64,000 nucleotides of DNA from Rhododendron vialii. Its lineage: Eukaryota > Streptophyta > Magnoliopsida > Ericales > Ericaceae. The stretch spans positions 27,587,501 to 27,651,500 of the forward strand of contig NC_080569.1 in the NCBI RefSeq assembly GCF_030253575.1. The letters run 5' to 3'. The position numbers and the translations under genes were made by a program. The notes under the pieces are model-generated. The model searched no databases, was not told the origin of the DNA, and worked only from the letters and a program-made list of their open reading frames with translations. This document shows, one piece after another, positions 22,271 through 35,067 of the stretch (its first letter is position 1; every line of letters starts with the position of its first letter).

Positions 22271-23489
22271 TACCCTTGTAACTTGTTCCTCTTTTTTTTT
22301 TCCGTCTTTTCTTGGCAAAAAAAAAAAAATGAAAGTAGAGGAAGAGGAGAACTCTTTTCTTGTTATGAGCAGGAACTTCAGCATCAATTGCTTATTTGCC
22401 ATCAGCTTTTATCAATTATAATTACAATCACAATCATCAACATCCCAAAACGTAATCAAATGCAAAGTATTTTCCGACTGCAAATACCTGACACCTGGTA
22501 CATCACCGACCGACCCCATTCAACTCCGTCAGCAGCTAATTGCAGCTCCCATCACCACCACTTACATATCCAGCCCTACTGAATCGAAAATGAAACAGAA
22601 AGCACACTAGAGTGTGTAGTGTGTGTGGGACCACCACTCATGTGAGTGGTGGGTGTGTGTTTGGGTGTAAAAATGAGTGTGATACTAGCACCACTCTTAC
22701 TATTTATGTCTTGTTCTTTTTGCTTTTTAAAGGGAATTTTTTTAAAAATTCCCTCTAGATTCTCTCTATTTTGAACATTTCTCTCTTTATCTCTTTTCAC
22801 TTATTACCCCTAATATTTTTCAAATTTTTTTTCAAAAATCGAACCAAACACAGCATTAATCACTTCAATTAAAAACTAGAAAGGATCCACTTTCCTTATT
22901 AAACGGTATCTATAAAGAGAATTTTAACATTTGATATCAATAATTACTTGCATACCAACCAAAGTACGTACGTAGTTTGATGTAGGCAATACCTGACACG
23001 GTAGTTAGACAATACTTAATTAAAGGACCAGGGACAAAGGTACAATTATATATATAAAACATCAATTGCATTCTGGTGCCCATAAAATCATTGTTTTGTC
23101 AAAGCTTCAAGAATTTTATCGGTTCTGACATCTGAATATTCGCATGCAGTGTCTTCCAAGTAAGTAGGAGTAGTTGTTTAGTCAAAGACTCAAAGCTTCA
23201 ATAATTTTATCGGTTCTGACGTCTGAATATTCGCATGCAGCATCTTCCGAACGTTCCCTCAACGAATTCCAATTGCGTCACTAAATTCCAGATCCCATTA
23301 ATTCCTACCGTTACCGCGGCCACATTTTTCCCCTAACAACCGGTATTTTGTCTGCATACATATCACCAATAGTTCAAACCATGATTCTATGTAAAATTAA
23401 GAGTAGACAAAGAAATCCAATCGGCTTTCATACGAACCGCTAGTTAATTGTGGAGAACATGTCAATCCCTGCAAAATTATGGTCAAGCT
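22271..23489. other. Non-coding; GLR 5'-flank remnant near 23030-23480
   Basis: 22590-22690 is a short GT/CA-rich palindrome related to 57481-57591 (ctcatgtgagtggtggg at its centre). 23030-23480 repeats words of the GLR 5' flank (attctggtgcccataaaatcat, tcaaagct), with an internal ~110-bp direct duplication (tttatcggttctgac...gaatattcgcatgcag). No gene. Confidence 0.45.
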
Positions 23490-23496
23490 AGCCCGG

Positions 23497-24664
23497 GTAG
23501 TCAGTGAATCAATATTGTCATATATGGAGTCTGGGCACGGGAGAATGAGCCTATTTTACAAGTGTCTCATTCATCCATCTAAAATGGGTTACAAATACAA
23601 TGGGTCACAAGTAGTTGTCAAGTACGTAGTCAGTCAAGATTGTCATATATGGAATCTGGACACGGGAGAATGAGGCTATTTTACAAGTATCTCATTCATC
23701 TATCTAGAATGAGTTACAAATACAATGGGTCACAAGTAGTTATCAAGTACGTAGTCAGTCAAGATTGTCATATATAGAGTCTGGGCACAGGAGAATGAGG
23801 CTATTTTACAGGTATCTCTTTCATCTGTTTAGAATGGGTTACAAATGTTGGAAATTTACGGAATTTCGGGTGAATGAAACTGGGATTTTAGAGGGTCTTC
23901 CGAGGCAACCGGTCCCGGGTTCGTTCTATCAGGACGCACCACAATCAATAGACGTATTGATGTGTGTAGCCGTAACTCCCGTAACCCCTCTACCTTGATG
24001 GCAGCATTACTCCTCCCTCTTGATGGCAGAAATCAATTCCAGAATTCAATGGGTAGAATTCATTGCAGGAGTTATTCAGCCCTCCTCCACTCTATAAATT
24101 GAAGCATCACGTTTTGGAGGAACACAAGAAAACTCACAACTTTCCAGCAAATTCTGAAATTTGTTCTTGAGAGAGAGAGGCAGGCGGTAGTCAGTTCGCT
24201 AAGGCGGTCGACGGTGGTGTTCCGACGGCATGCGGTTTAGCCGAGCCAACCCTGAGAGGAAGACGCCGAACACGAACCTACAACACCGACGGTAGGCGGC
24301 AAATCTTTCTTAAGGAGACTGTGGTATCACACAGAACTCGGTTTGGTTTCAGAGATTTCGTTTGTATTCCGTTATCTCCTGTTCAAGTTTATGCAATCTG
24401 TAATTTGTTTCAATCATGTATTGTATTGTATTGTATTGTTATCATTGAAAATGTTCGCTGGAATTATACATTATTGCCGAAATTTTCCCAACAACAAATA
24501 CAATGGGTCTCAAGTAGTTGTCAAGTACGTAGTCAGTCAAGATTGTCATATATGGAGTCTGAGCATGGGAGAATGAGGCTATTTTACAGGTATCTCATTC
24601 ATCCATCTAGAATGGGTTACAAATACAATGGGTCACAAGTAGTTGTCAAGTATGTAATCAGTTT
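23497..24664. repeat. Tandem array, four ~125-bp units, one split by an LTR
   Basis: Units start with gtagtcagt near 23497, 23626, 23751 and 24529. Each contains tggagtctgggcacgggaga, gaggctattttacaagtat and gggttacaaatacaatgggt. The third unit is interrupted by the LTR at 23846-24493. Short open frames over the array are by-products of the repeat. Confidence 0.85.
23846..24493. mobile_element. Solo LTR inserted in the 125-bp array
   Basis: It begins TGTTGGAAATTT, ends AAATTTTCCCAACA, is 648 bp long, and is flanked by a perfect 5-bp duplication, acaaa (23841-23845 and 24494-24498). The short inverted ends and length fit a copia-type LTR. Removing it restores an intact repeat unit. Confidence 0.85.
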
Positions 24665-25261
24665 AAATATACGTTGAATTTCACTTTCCTCGCAGAGGTT
24701 TTCGATAAATACAAAGACCTCCTCTCGGGTTTCTGAAATTGCACGATCCTCCATACTATTGAAACTATTTCTTTATTCCAAATTCGCCAACTTTTGGTAC
24801 ATCTAGTTGTGTTTGGAGGAGAAAAAACATGATTACCCTTTCGGAAAAACTACACTGATCTACGTTGAGGTTTGGCTTAATACAGACGAGAGGCTGAGGC
24901 ACACGCCATGCGTGTGCAACTTGAATTTTGACAAAATTTACACAAATGCTTTCTACTTAATTGTTATTTGATTGAATTTTTATAATTTTTGTCAAAATTT
25001 AATTTGTACACACATCGCGTGTATCCCAACCTCTAGTGTTAAAATATAACCAAATAGGTTCTGATCTTCTTTTGTAGATTTGTTGTACGGGTAACCCTTC
25101 TATACTACTACCTCCGTCCCAAATTGTTTGTTCCTTTTAGAGAATCGTGCATTTTGCACGTAAAAAATAGCGTGTTCATGATAATTTTTTAAAAAAAAAA
25201 TTACACCAATTTCTTCTTCTCAATGAGATGTTTAAATAGGTGTGAAAAAAACTGAGAAGAG
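24665..25261. other. Non-coding, with truncated Stowaway end at 25110
   Basis: At about 25108 tactacctccgtccc marks a Stowaway-type end; no matching right end is seen before GLR copy 4 starts. Otherwise AT-rich and without gene signals. Confidence 0.4.
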
Positions 25262-26308
25262 GATCCAATATGCCCTCAAAGCTTGGGAGGTCCAGGCCAT
25301 CAACGTCATCCGTCGTAGTTTCAGATTGTTCATGGTTGTGGACGTCCCTCATCGTAGTTTGAGTTTGTGAACACTCTTTGGGGGTAAAACTACTATTTTC
25401 CAGACTTTTCAGTTTCCCTTGCTTTGAGAGTTCGAGAATGGCTTTTGAGACTTTAGCAGCTAATTGAGAATATGTTCTTTTTGAAATACCTGCATAGAAA
25501 CATGAATGAATATAATTTTATTATAAACGCGTGCAGCGTAAACTTTGGAATTTACGCATGTACAATTAGGAAGTGACACATCACCGCAGAGGTGGTGGTT
25601 ACGAGTCTATTAAGGTGGTTGCGAAAGAGTGGCGGTGGATGTCTCGGCGGTACTTCTTTATTTTGTTATTTGTCTTAATAATGTTCTTCTAGTGGTTAAT
25701 TTTGTCCTCCTTTGAGAGGGTTTGTCTTCCTTTGAGGGATTTCTTCTCATTCTGTAGGGCGGCGTATTTATGCGTTTATACTCGCTTTCTGTTGGAGTGT
25801 CTGATCTGTGAACTCTCAACCTTCATCCACGGGGATCCTTTGATGAATACTATCTCTCAATTGCTGGCCAAAAAAAAAAATAATAATAACACATGCTTTG
25901 AGAAACCCTTCCTAGCTAGTGAATTGAAGTTTGTTGTCTCACCCTCTCTCCACAGTGGAGGTGGAGGTTTGGAGCCCCACGGGAGGAAAATTTCGGGTAC
26001 AGTGTTATAAATAGCGTTTGAACCCCCTAATTGATTAACATTCTAACACTCCGCTAACTTTCGTTCATGTATACAATATTGAAAAAAAAGAAAAGAAGTA
26101 ACACATGTTTTATGGTCATCAAGTTCTTTGGAATAAAAGGCCAAAGAAGTGCAAAAAATAAAAAATAAAAAGCTAGCTAGTGTTTAATACTCACAAAGCC
26201 GAATCCTCCAAAGTTGTATCTGGTTGGAATGAGGGTAAAATCCTTGCAATTTCTGTTCACGAAAGCTTTGGCATAAGGATTCTCGACAAATGTTGCCGAG
26301 ATGCTACC
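25262..26308 (-). pseudogene. GLR copy 4, remnant cut by an LTR element
   Basis: 26195-26308 is the 3' third of exon 3 (ENPYAKAFVNRNCKDFTLIP, then FGGFGF and donor gtgagt). It is cut at 26309 by the TG of a gypsy LTR. 25262-25489 is the start of exon 4, with a frameshift near its tenth codon and Ser in place of the usual Trp. Exon 4 ends abruptly before M4. Upstream exons are not found on the far side of the retroelement island, so the event deleted sequence. It cannot encode a channel. Confidence 0.85.
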
Positions 26309-28253
26309 TGTAGACACCCCAATTTGGATCTCCCAATTGATTTACTTTGTTTTTTGGTTTCTTGTTTCCCCGATGATGAATCCAATAAAAACCAGTCTTT
26401 AGGGTGAAATGGTTTGAGTTTGGAGCAAGTGAAACCCATTCTAAACCTCAAAACCCCAAGTCAAAACCCTGACCTTAGGTTTGACTATCGCGCGATGGAA
26501 TGGAACTCACGCGCGATGCTCTACCTGTCAGGTATTGGTCAAAGTCAAAGTCTTGACTGTTGACCATCGCGTGGGTTGGTACAACCATCGCGCGATGAAG
26601 TCACTCCCTCGCGCGATGGTCAACACTTGTCTCTTTCACCTTTTTCCAGCTGGATTTCGTAATGATTAGAGGGCTACGAACCTGTGGAACCCCGTTTTCA
26701 TCGATTGAACAGCATTTGCAGGTGCATGGGTTGCACCACCCTCACAACCACTCCCATCACATTGTTGGCCTCTTTCTCCACCAAGGGAAGCTGGCCAGCC
26801 TTGTTGGCTGGTTGCTAGGCTAAGTTTACCACCAACCATACACCTTTTCTTGCTTTATAAGTACCCTACATTGGTCTCACAAGAAGAGGGTTACAAAAAA
26901 TCAAGCAAAAAACGCCACATAGCCTCTAATGCTCTTGATATTTCCTAACTCTTGTCATCTTCATACATTTATTTCACAAGCTCTACCACCTTCTTCAAAC
27001 CATTTCTATATCACTTAAGCAAAGGTATAACTTTTCTGCCTATGTACTGTTTTGATCCCTGAGGGGGGCTGGCAGGGCCAAAGCTGGTAATCAATACCAG
27101 TCCTGGTCCTAAAGTCAGCAAGGTTACAAGAGTTGTGTTACTGGTACTCTCGCGCGCGACGGACCCACTATCACGCGCGATTGTCCGAGTCGGCATGCGA
27201 TGGTCTGTGTGGGGATGGGATGCTAATCCTTTCCTGTTTTGTAGTATCATAAATCACTATGACACATGATTAAATTTAACCCACTGCCTTACATGTTAAA
27301 AATTGTAGGTTATCTTAAGATTATTTGTTCGTTCACTGGTGAATGCCCCTGGGTTGCATCTGAATATGTCTCAGAGCCCAAGCATGCAAAGCAATTCCTG
27401 AAAGTCTAGTCATGACACTCGCACGGTGAACTGACTCTGTCGCGCGATGGTCAGCCTGTTTCCAGTGGTCGCCCTTGCATGGGCAGTTTGGCCTTTGGCC
27501 CTTGTTTTAATACCCCCCACTGTTTAGGGGTTGTATCTTATTCCATTTATTCTATTTGTAATTATTATTTATTTTCAGTACATATGAAACTGCTTGGTTT
27601 GTTCCTGGGTGTGCACTGGTTCTTCCAGAGCCCAGAGAGAGGCAAAATCGAATCTGTTGGAAGGATATTAACCATTGCGCGATGGTATGGGTATGACGCG
27701 CGACGGTGGACTTGCATGTTGGTAGATCCATGCATGCAAGTTGGCCACTATTTATGTCAAATTCATATCCAACGCACTGTTTTGATATCTAGTCACAGTA
27801 TTGGGTTTTATCTCGTTTATTTTTCCAAATATCTCATCCATCCATGCTATTTTCGATCATGTCCTGCAAGGTGTTACAATTTTAATCCTCGATTAACTAT
27901 TTCCCCGCTCTAATTGGCTAAATTGGTTAATAAAAGAAGAATTGCAAATATTTTAACAAAATGCCTAAGTAGAGATCGATCTCCGGATTGGGTGAGAGGG
28001 GTGCCTTAAAACCCTTCCCCTCTCGTAACCTGGCTCCCGAACCCAAATATGGTTATGACGGACTGGTGCTTTCACTATTTTCAAATCAAATAGCGCGGTA
28101 GGTGCTTCGAAATACGGTTCCTTGGATGTCAAACCTGCAATACCCGAGTGGCGACTCTGTGTTTTTGAGTGCTTGCCATCTGCGCTCACGCTCCCTCGAT
28201 TTCGGGCCCTCGCGTTTGGAAATCCAGAAATTTCTAAGGACATGCTGCCCACA
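26309..28253 (+). mobile_element. 5' LTR of a Tat/Ogre-like Ty3/gypsy element
   Basis: It starts TGTAGACACCCC and ends ...CCCACA one base before a primer-binding site; 1945 bp. It contains about ten copies of a palindromic cgcgcgatgg-type motif (26487-27710). No second LTR was found in the window, so no age estimate is possible. Confidence 0.75.
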
Positions 28254-28254
28254 G

Positions 28255-28273
28255 TGGCGACTCTGTTGGGGAC
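28255..28273 (+). promoter_or_regulatory. Primer-binding site of the Tat/Ogre-like element
   Basis: tggcgactctgttggggac directly follows the LTR. This is the tRNA-Arg-type site I recall for Ogre and related Tat elements. Confidence 0.7.
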
Positions 28274-29646
28274 GATCGAACCAATATTAATCCATACTTA
28301 AAAGTTTAATACACTTGTGAACAATCCTTCAAAAGTTTGTCAAAACGGTGAGCTTCGCGCTGCCGAATGTCGGAATGGTGATTTAATAGGACCACATGTT
28401 CGGCCATTCCAATCTGGAACTTTTTCGATTGATCACTTGTGTAGTTTCCTTTTAAAATGGACTAATTAAAGTGAGCTAAATTTGAAAAGGCAATTTGCAA
28501 TTTTGTCATTTTTCTCTTCTTAACCAATTTCTAGCATTTTATCATTTCCATCGATGTGAGATAAGTCTCGTTGGATCGTTTTGGCAATCCGGCACGATTT
28601 ACCGAAGCCCGGGGACCCCGAATGACCAACAACCTTCGACGATGATGAGTTATTCTACCGTTTGACTGTTGCTCTGCGGCTACGCGGGCCGCGAGAGGTA
28701 TATTTTGGCTTTAGTCTGAGGAACCTATTACAAGCCAAAACCAGCCTTTGCATATACAAAGCACTAGCACTCTTCAAACTAGGACAGGTACCTACAGGGT
28801 AAGATCTACTTGCATCTAACTCCCATATACTGTCTATGTGTTACTACTTTCCTTATCGCATGCACTATACATACATACTGTTTGTGTAGGAGCATGTTTA
28901 GGGCGGCTTCTAGGTTTTCGATCTTTCGAGTCTGTCTTAAGTATTAGGACACTGCTTCGAGCCCGATGAAGAGTCATGCTCTCGATGGTGCATGTCATCA
29001 ATTTTCAAAGTCCTTAGATCAACAAGACTTTGGAAAATCAAGACTTTCTAAATCCTTGTCTAAATACCCGATCGAGGTTTCAAACAGAAAACAAAGAATA
29101 ACGGAGAGAATGCCGTGATGCTTATACCACCTTGGTTATCGTGCGCAGAACCTACACCGTCTAGGCTATGGCATTGTATCGCCTATGCCGCCCCGATTCC
29201 GGTATCACGTCATCTACACCAAATTGTTCTAAAATTCAAAGTTAAAACTTCGAGAGCGGAATAATCAAAGGCTTAGACTATTTTGACATCTCTTAGTGTT
29301 AGTCGATTCAAATGAGGATACACCTTCGAAAAGATTTTCGAGGATTCTGGCAGTGTCCGAACACCTTAAGACAGACTTGTCTTCTAGTTCTAGAGTCTAA
29401 GATGACACTGACGATGGTGACTATGCTTTCGCTTTAGTCTTTTATTTAGATTAAAGTTACTACAGGACCCCTATTAAGCCTTTTCTTACTTTACTGCAAG
29501 CAAAGTTTTGAATCATTACACCACCATGGAGAGTATCGAAGCAGAAAGGCAAACCCACTTGGAAACGTCTGCATCAGAATCCAGTTCAAAGAATTGTCAG
29601 GTTACAATCCCAGTCAGTCACAACAGAAGACTCTCCGCATTCTCTG

Positions 29647-32600
29647 TTGGCTATTCTTCAGTCAGGCTCGTCTTCAGTTATTCAGGAAGTTAAACCCCCG
29701 ACATCACCAACTATTTCATCTTCATTAAGTTCCTCTGAAATACCAGTCATGGCAGATCAACCCCAACCACTTACCGTGGAAGCTATGTTCGCAAGCCTTC
29801 AGAATAGCATCGCCACCATGCAACAGAGGGCTACTCAGACAGATGCCAATGTTACTCATTTGAATGACCTCTTTAACACTCATCTTCTGCCAGTAGCAGA
29901 AGCGGGAGGCAAGGTCGACGAGGATGATCATGCAGAACCTGTCTTTGTTGAAGATTCAAATCATGCAGGGCGACTCATAGTTTGGCCCAACCCAAGAGAA
30001 GCTCGCATGGCAGCGGCACACCTGAACCCTGTTGTCATTAGGCTTGCTCAAAATCCTGATTTGGCTGCTCTTATGGCCAAGATCACCAAGTTGGAGGAAT
30101 CTGTCTCCAAATCTGAAAAGATCAGTGCTAGGGGAATTAACTTAGACCGTCTCTGTTTGTATCCCAATGCCAAGCTCCCCGACAAGTTCAAAATGCCTGA
30201 TCTGGCCAAGTTTGATGGCAGTGGTGACCCTAAGACTCATCTATATAATTACCACGCTGCTATGAAGCTCTTGTCAGTTGAGCTCGAAGCCATGTCGCAA
30301 CTATTCCCTCAGACTCTCTCCGGTCCTGCTTTTCATTGGTTCTTGTCGCTCGACATTGCCAAGAGGAGGACTTGGGAAGATATTGCTACTATGTTTATTT
30401 CGCAATACAGTTATAACTCCCTGCTGAAAATGACAACACGGGAACTTGAATCCACCAAAATGGAAGCCAAAGAGTTCTTCACGGACTTTCTCAAGAGGTG
30501 GAGGGCCAAAGCCGCTCTAATGACTGAGCGTCCCAACGAAAGAGTTTAACTCCGCAACATCTCTTGCAATCTTCAACTGGATTATGCTAAACATATGGTT
30601 ATTGTTCAAGCATCGGCAAACTTTGAAACCTTCTTCGACTCTGGCCTGGCCATCGAGGATGTGCTGCAAAGTGGTATTCTATCAAGAGGAGAGTCCTCTA
30701 ACCCTCCAAAGTCAAAACCTTAGGCATACTCAGGAAACACCAATGCGCTGTTTGGAGGTGGGACTTTCTCCAACACATCAACCAGTGGCACCAATGCCTC
30801 TTCCTCCAATACTACAAACCACATCGCCAACATCAATCAAGTGCAGACTCCATAGAACAACCGGCCTCGTAATCAACCCCGTAGCTTCTCCGCATTCAAG
30901 GCTCCATTATCCTCTGTTATGGAAAAGTTGATCAAGTTAGGGCATCTGAAATCCCTTGATCCAACCCCTCTGCCCAAAAACCCATCACCCTATTTCAAAG
31001 TCAATCTCTACTGTGCCTATCACCAAGGGGTTGGCCATCTCATAAATTCCTGCTTTCGCCTTCGGTAGGCAATTCAAGATCTCATAGATCAGGGCACTCT
31101 CTAGGCTCCACCTCCGCCATCTCAAAAGACAAACATCCTTTCCAATTCCATGCCAAAACACAACGATGCTCCACATGTAAACCATATATCCTTCAGCTCC
31201 ACTCAAATCAACCCCGGCTCCACTATATTCAACCCTATTGACCATATAATCTCGTTGAGCCAACCCAAGCCGATCGTAATTATACCTTTGGGGCCGGAAG
31301 CAGAGCTCGTGTTCATTGGAGAACCTTCTCACCCTAATTCAACTCCACAACTTTTACAGACAGGCCTAGATTTCTTCAACGAGATCATTAGTGATCTCCA
31401 TGACGGTCCAATTCAGCCTGTACAACTTGGTCCTACCTCGACTTTTCGTGATCCCATATTCGTCATCACAGATCCTAGTTCTTCTCAGAATTTTGAGAGC
31501 CAATTCAGGGCTACCATGCCAGCATTGTTTGAGCCAGAACCTGAGCTTAGCATGCAAGCTGTAGGTTGGGCTATAGCCGATAATGATGATCATATTGCTC
31601 ATTTGATTCAAGAGTGGTATCAACTTGAGTTGGAAGGATTCCCGTTGCATCCCGAGCACCTCTCATTCCCTGAGCAAGTCCCGTTTGATCAAGCCTAGAA
31701 TGAAGAGTGGCAAGCTGGGCATGACCAGGCATTCCTTGATCCTTTGGATGGTATCTCTTTGTATATGCTGTTCCAACAGCCGAAACCTTTGATTCCTGAA
31801 GAGGAATACTATTGGGATCCCGAGCCCGCTTGGCAATTTTCGTTAGATTTTGACACTAATCCTCTCCAAGGTTACGCATTGCCAGATCACATGACTCACT
31901 TTATAGAGGATGATTTTGTTCAGGAAGAACCTCGCGTCCTAGGGGAACGCTTTTTCCCCTCTACCATCAACATGCTTGTCAACTCGGTATCTGACGTCGA
32001 GCATGACCCTACATTTTACATCATTGATGAGGGACTTTCACGACCTATAGCTCCTTTTTTGAGTAGAAAAGACTGCAATATCATGGTCACGGACCTTGTC
32101 CCGCCAGCTGATCTTTCGGATGTTGATGATATAGTCAATGTCCAAGTTGGGGCAGAAGTTTGGACCGTTAATCGCTCTTTGGCTGATGGCGGACTTTGGG
32201 ATGTTCCCTTCGTTGCCGACCCAGAACCTGTTGCAGAGGTCGCGGCAGTCAAGGATTTGGACTTCTGGGACAAGCTGCTGGTAAAAGACTTGGCTGAAGA
32301 TATGGGTTTAGACTTGGAAGTGCCTACGGTAGCACCAGCAACTTACAAAGGGAAGCGCAAACTGGGTGAGGTCCCTGCTGACCTCTGGGATATCCATCAG
32401 GACCCTCAGGTCGTGCCCACTTTGGGAAACGTTCACAATGTTACGAGGAGTGGACAGATTTTTCAGCCTGCTAATCTGCAGACTGGAAGTTCGTCCAACC
32501 TTTCTAACCAACGGAACGAGCCCTCTACCTTCCTAAGGTCTACACCATTTGAGGTATCTACTGACACCCCGGATACGAACATGATTCAGAAACAACTTAA

Positions 32601-33566
32601 GTGAATTCCCACTGCTATATCAATTTGGGGACTGATCTGTTCCTCCCGTGAGCATCGTCAGAAACTTTGCCACACTCTCTCCCGCTTTGAGGTTCAGGCT
32701 GATTTCACTCCTGAAGCGATGATATCTTTCATCCTCCCACCTACTTCCAAGCATACTGTGATTTTCACCGATAAAGACCTGTTGGTTGAAGGGGTCGACC
32801 ACAATCGCCCCTTGCACATCACTGTCAAATGCCGAGGACTCTGGGTTTCGACTGTCCTCATTAACAACGGTTCAACGATCAATGTTTGCCCTTTAAGGGT
32901 GGCTTACCGTCTGGGTTTAACTAAGAAAGACTTTGCACCTTTTAATCTCACTGTTAAGGCATACGACAACACTCACCGAGTGGTTGAGGGTACGCTAATG
33001 CTCAAGCTCGATGCTGAGGGCTTTGAAATGGATGTCGAATTCCATGTTGTCAACATTCCAACTACTTTCAATCTTCTGCTTGGCAGGCCATGGCTCCATA
33101 GGTCTGATATTATGGCTATCCCCTCTACTCTTCACCAAAAGTCATGTTGGGACTTTCAACTGGCACCTTAACTATCTGTGGGGATTCTGAGATCCGCCCG
33201 TTCAAGGAAGATGGTACTCCTGTCCTAGGAATCATGCATGGCGAGGAGGATGTCGATCTGAGGGGTTTCTCTTTTGATACATCAGGTTTAGTTTTGGCTA
33301 TCAACATGGATGGAGACTTCATCATAAGCTCTATTGCTTTGGATATTATGAGGAGGATATCCTATCTACCCGGGCTAGGCTTAGGGATTCACCAACAAGG
33401 TATCCCGGAATTCCCTACCTTTCCTTCATGCGAGGGCTGCTTTGGTTTGGGGTACATCGCCTCAGTCAATGATGTCAAAAGAAGGAAATGTACGGGAAAA
33501 CCTCGAACCCTCCATGGTGGTCCTGACAGCTACTTCGTGTGCGAAAAGGTAGGCCAAAACACATAG
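29647..33566 (+). pseudogene. gag-protease polyprotein of the Tat/Ogre-like element, decayed
   Basis: 29647-30549 encodes a gag protein with the retrotransposon gag domain in its second half (FKMPDLAKFDGSGDPKTHL, then WFLSLDIAKRRTWEDIATMF). The same frame continues to 33171 through stop codons at about 30547, 30721, 30853, 31066, 31101, 31696 and 32602; most stand where Gln would be expected (TAG/TAA for CAG/CAA). 32719-33171 is a retroviral-type aspartic protease ending with FNLLLGRPWLHR. Its active site reads INNGST, so the catalytic Asp is Asn. Near 33140 one base is lost and 33144-33566 continues in the next frame (GLGLGIHQQGIPEF). Reverse transcriptase, RNase H and integrase of this element are absent. 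Confidence 0.8.
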
Positions 33567-34835
33567 GGCAAATAATAATGTGCGTCCTCTTTCAACTCTT
33601 GTCAACTCCGCCAGATCCCTCATATTCTTCACATTTCACACAATTCCACGATGAAACAACTTGTTTCATTCTTGCAACAAGTATATTGGTGTCTTCCCCT
33701 TGTTCTTTTTTCTTTTTTAATTATTCAAATTTTGACCTCTTTTTTTTAGCATGGGGAAGAACACCGCAACTCGAGTACAACATTCTCGAATATACTTACC
33801 CTATTCTCTTCAAAAATTAACCTTCACATGATTAGCTTGTCATTCTCAAGACACAATATGGTTGGTGAAGCTTAACAAGAAAAAGGCTCATGCAAAAGGC
33901 ACAATGTGGCTTGCAAGGGATAAAGTGTTTAAGAAAAAGAAACGAACCGGCTCAAAGTAGCAAAGATGACCTACTATCATCTCCTAAGGACAATACAACT
34001 ATGTAACTTTCCATTCCCAAAGGAAGAAATAATAGGCATGCAATAAGTCCCAATACTTGACGACAAAGATAATGAGATCGATAACGATTAAGCTTCTTTC
34101 CCTTTCTTTTTTTTTTTACGACAAACGAAGAGTTTATGTGACACCACTCCAAAGAAAGGAAAGGCACTAAAGCTCACATGGGCATAAGTCTCCACTAATC
34201 TAGCCATTGAAAGTACTCAAGTCACAACTCACAAGCAATCAAGGTCCAAGAAACGTGCAGTGCAAAGATGCTAAAAGTGTATGCCATAATAAATTTCTAT
34301 CGCCAAGCTAGCAAAAAGAACTACCATGTAACATAAATATTCAAGAAATGCCCACAAATTATCAGCACTAGCAACCAACAAGTAGATATCGCAATCTCCA
34401 AGACTCAAGCAAAAAGGATCCAACAAGTATTTTTTTAATTTTCAATTTTTTTTGGATTTTTAAGACTCTAAGTGTGAAAAACTTACGAAAGTAATTCCTC
34501 TCCCCAACTTGAACTATTCGATGTACTCATTGAATGCAAAAGAATAAAAATATAGGACATAAAAGAAAAAGAAGGGAAAGGTATCACCTCGGAACAGAGA
34601 ACTATGCAAGAAATAAGATAGCGAGAAGAAGACCCCCCAACTTGGATCGAATAACATGCAAAAAGTTAGCCTCCAAGACAGCAAAAGAAAATAACTAAAA
34701 GAAATAAACAAGATAAGAAATAAAATGAAAGACAAAAAAAAACAAAAAAAAAAAACATCCATTTTCTTCACGCGAAAGACACGAGTACTACTTTTCTCCC
34801 TATTTCTCAAGCGAGAAACGGGTGGCTATACCAGA

Positions 34836-34887
<52 letters not shown>

Positions 34888-35067
34888 AGCAGCCAAACAT
34901 GGGTACCAAACATTTATCATGCCAATGAGAGCTAAGACAATGAACATAGCGCTCCATTCTACACCTTTTATCAAGAATTGAACCCGACCATGCCACAAGA
35001 TAAGATACTTCGAGTAGCACATTTGCCGAATTCATTTTAGACATTTAAATTCCAACAAGTGTATAGC
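33567..35067. other. Non-coding retroelement DNA with (AT)22 at 34839-34882
   Basis: No protein domain is seen on either strand. The part next to 35067 is probably the 3' internal region of the minus-strand element whose gag follows. A 44-bp AT dinucleotide run lies at 34839-34882. The junction between the two elements cannot be placed exactly. Confidence 0.45.

Noticed and set aside
22283..22582. 99-codon plus-strand frame
   Set aside because: Low-information sequence with no recognised domain, splice context or counterpart.
23497..24664. CRISPR array
   Set aside because: Units are contiguous ~125-bp tandem repeats without unique spacers, in plant nuclear DNA.
31366..31659. 97-codon minus-strand frame inside the gag-protease region
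   Set aside because: Shadow of the retroelement polyprotein frame.
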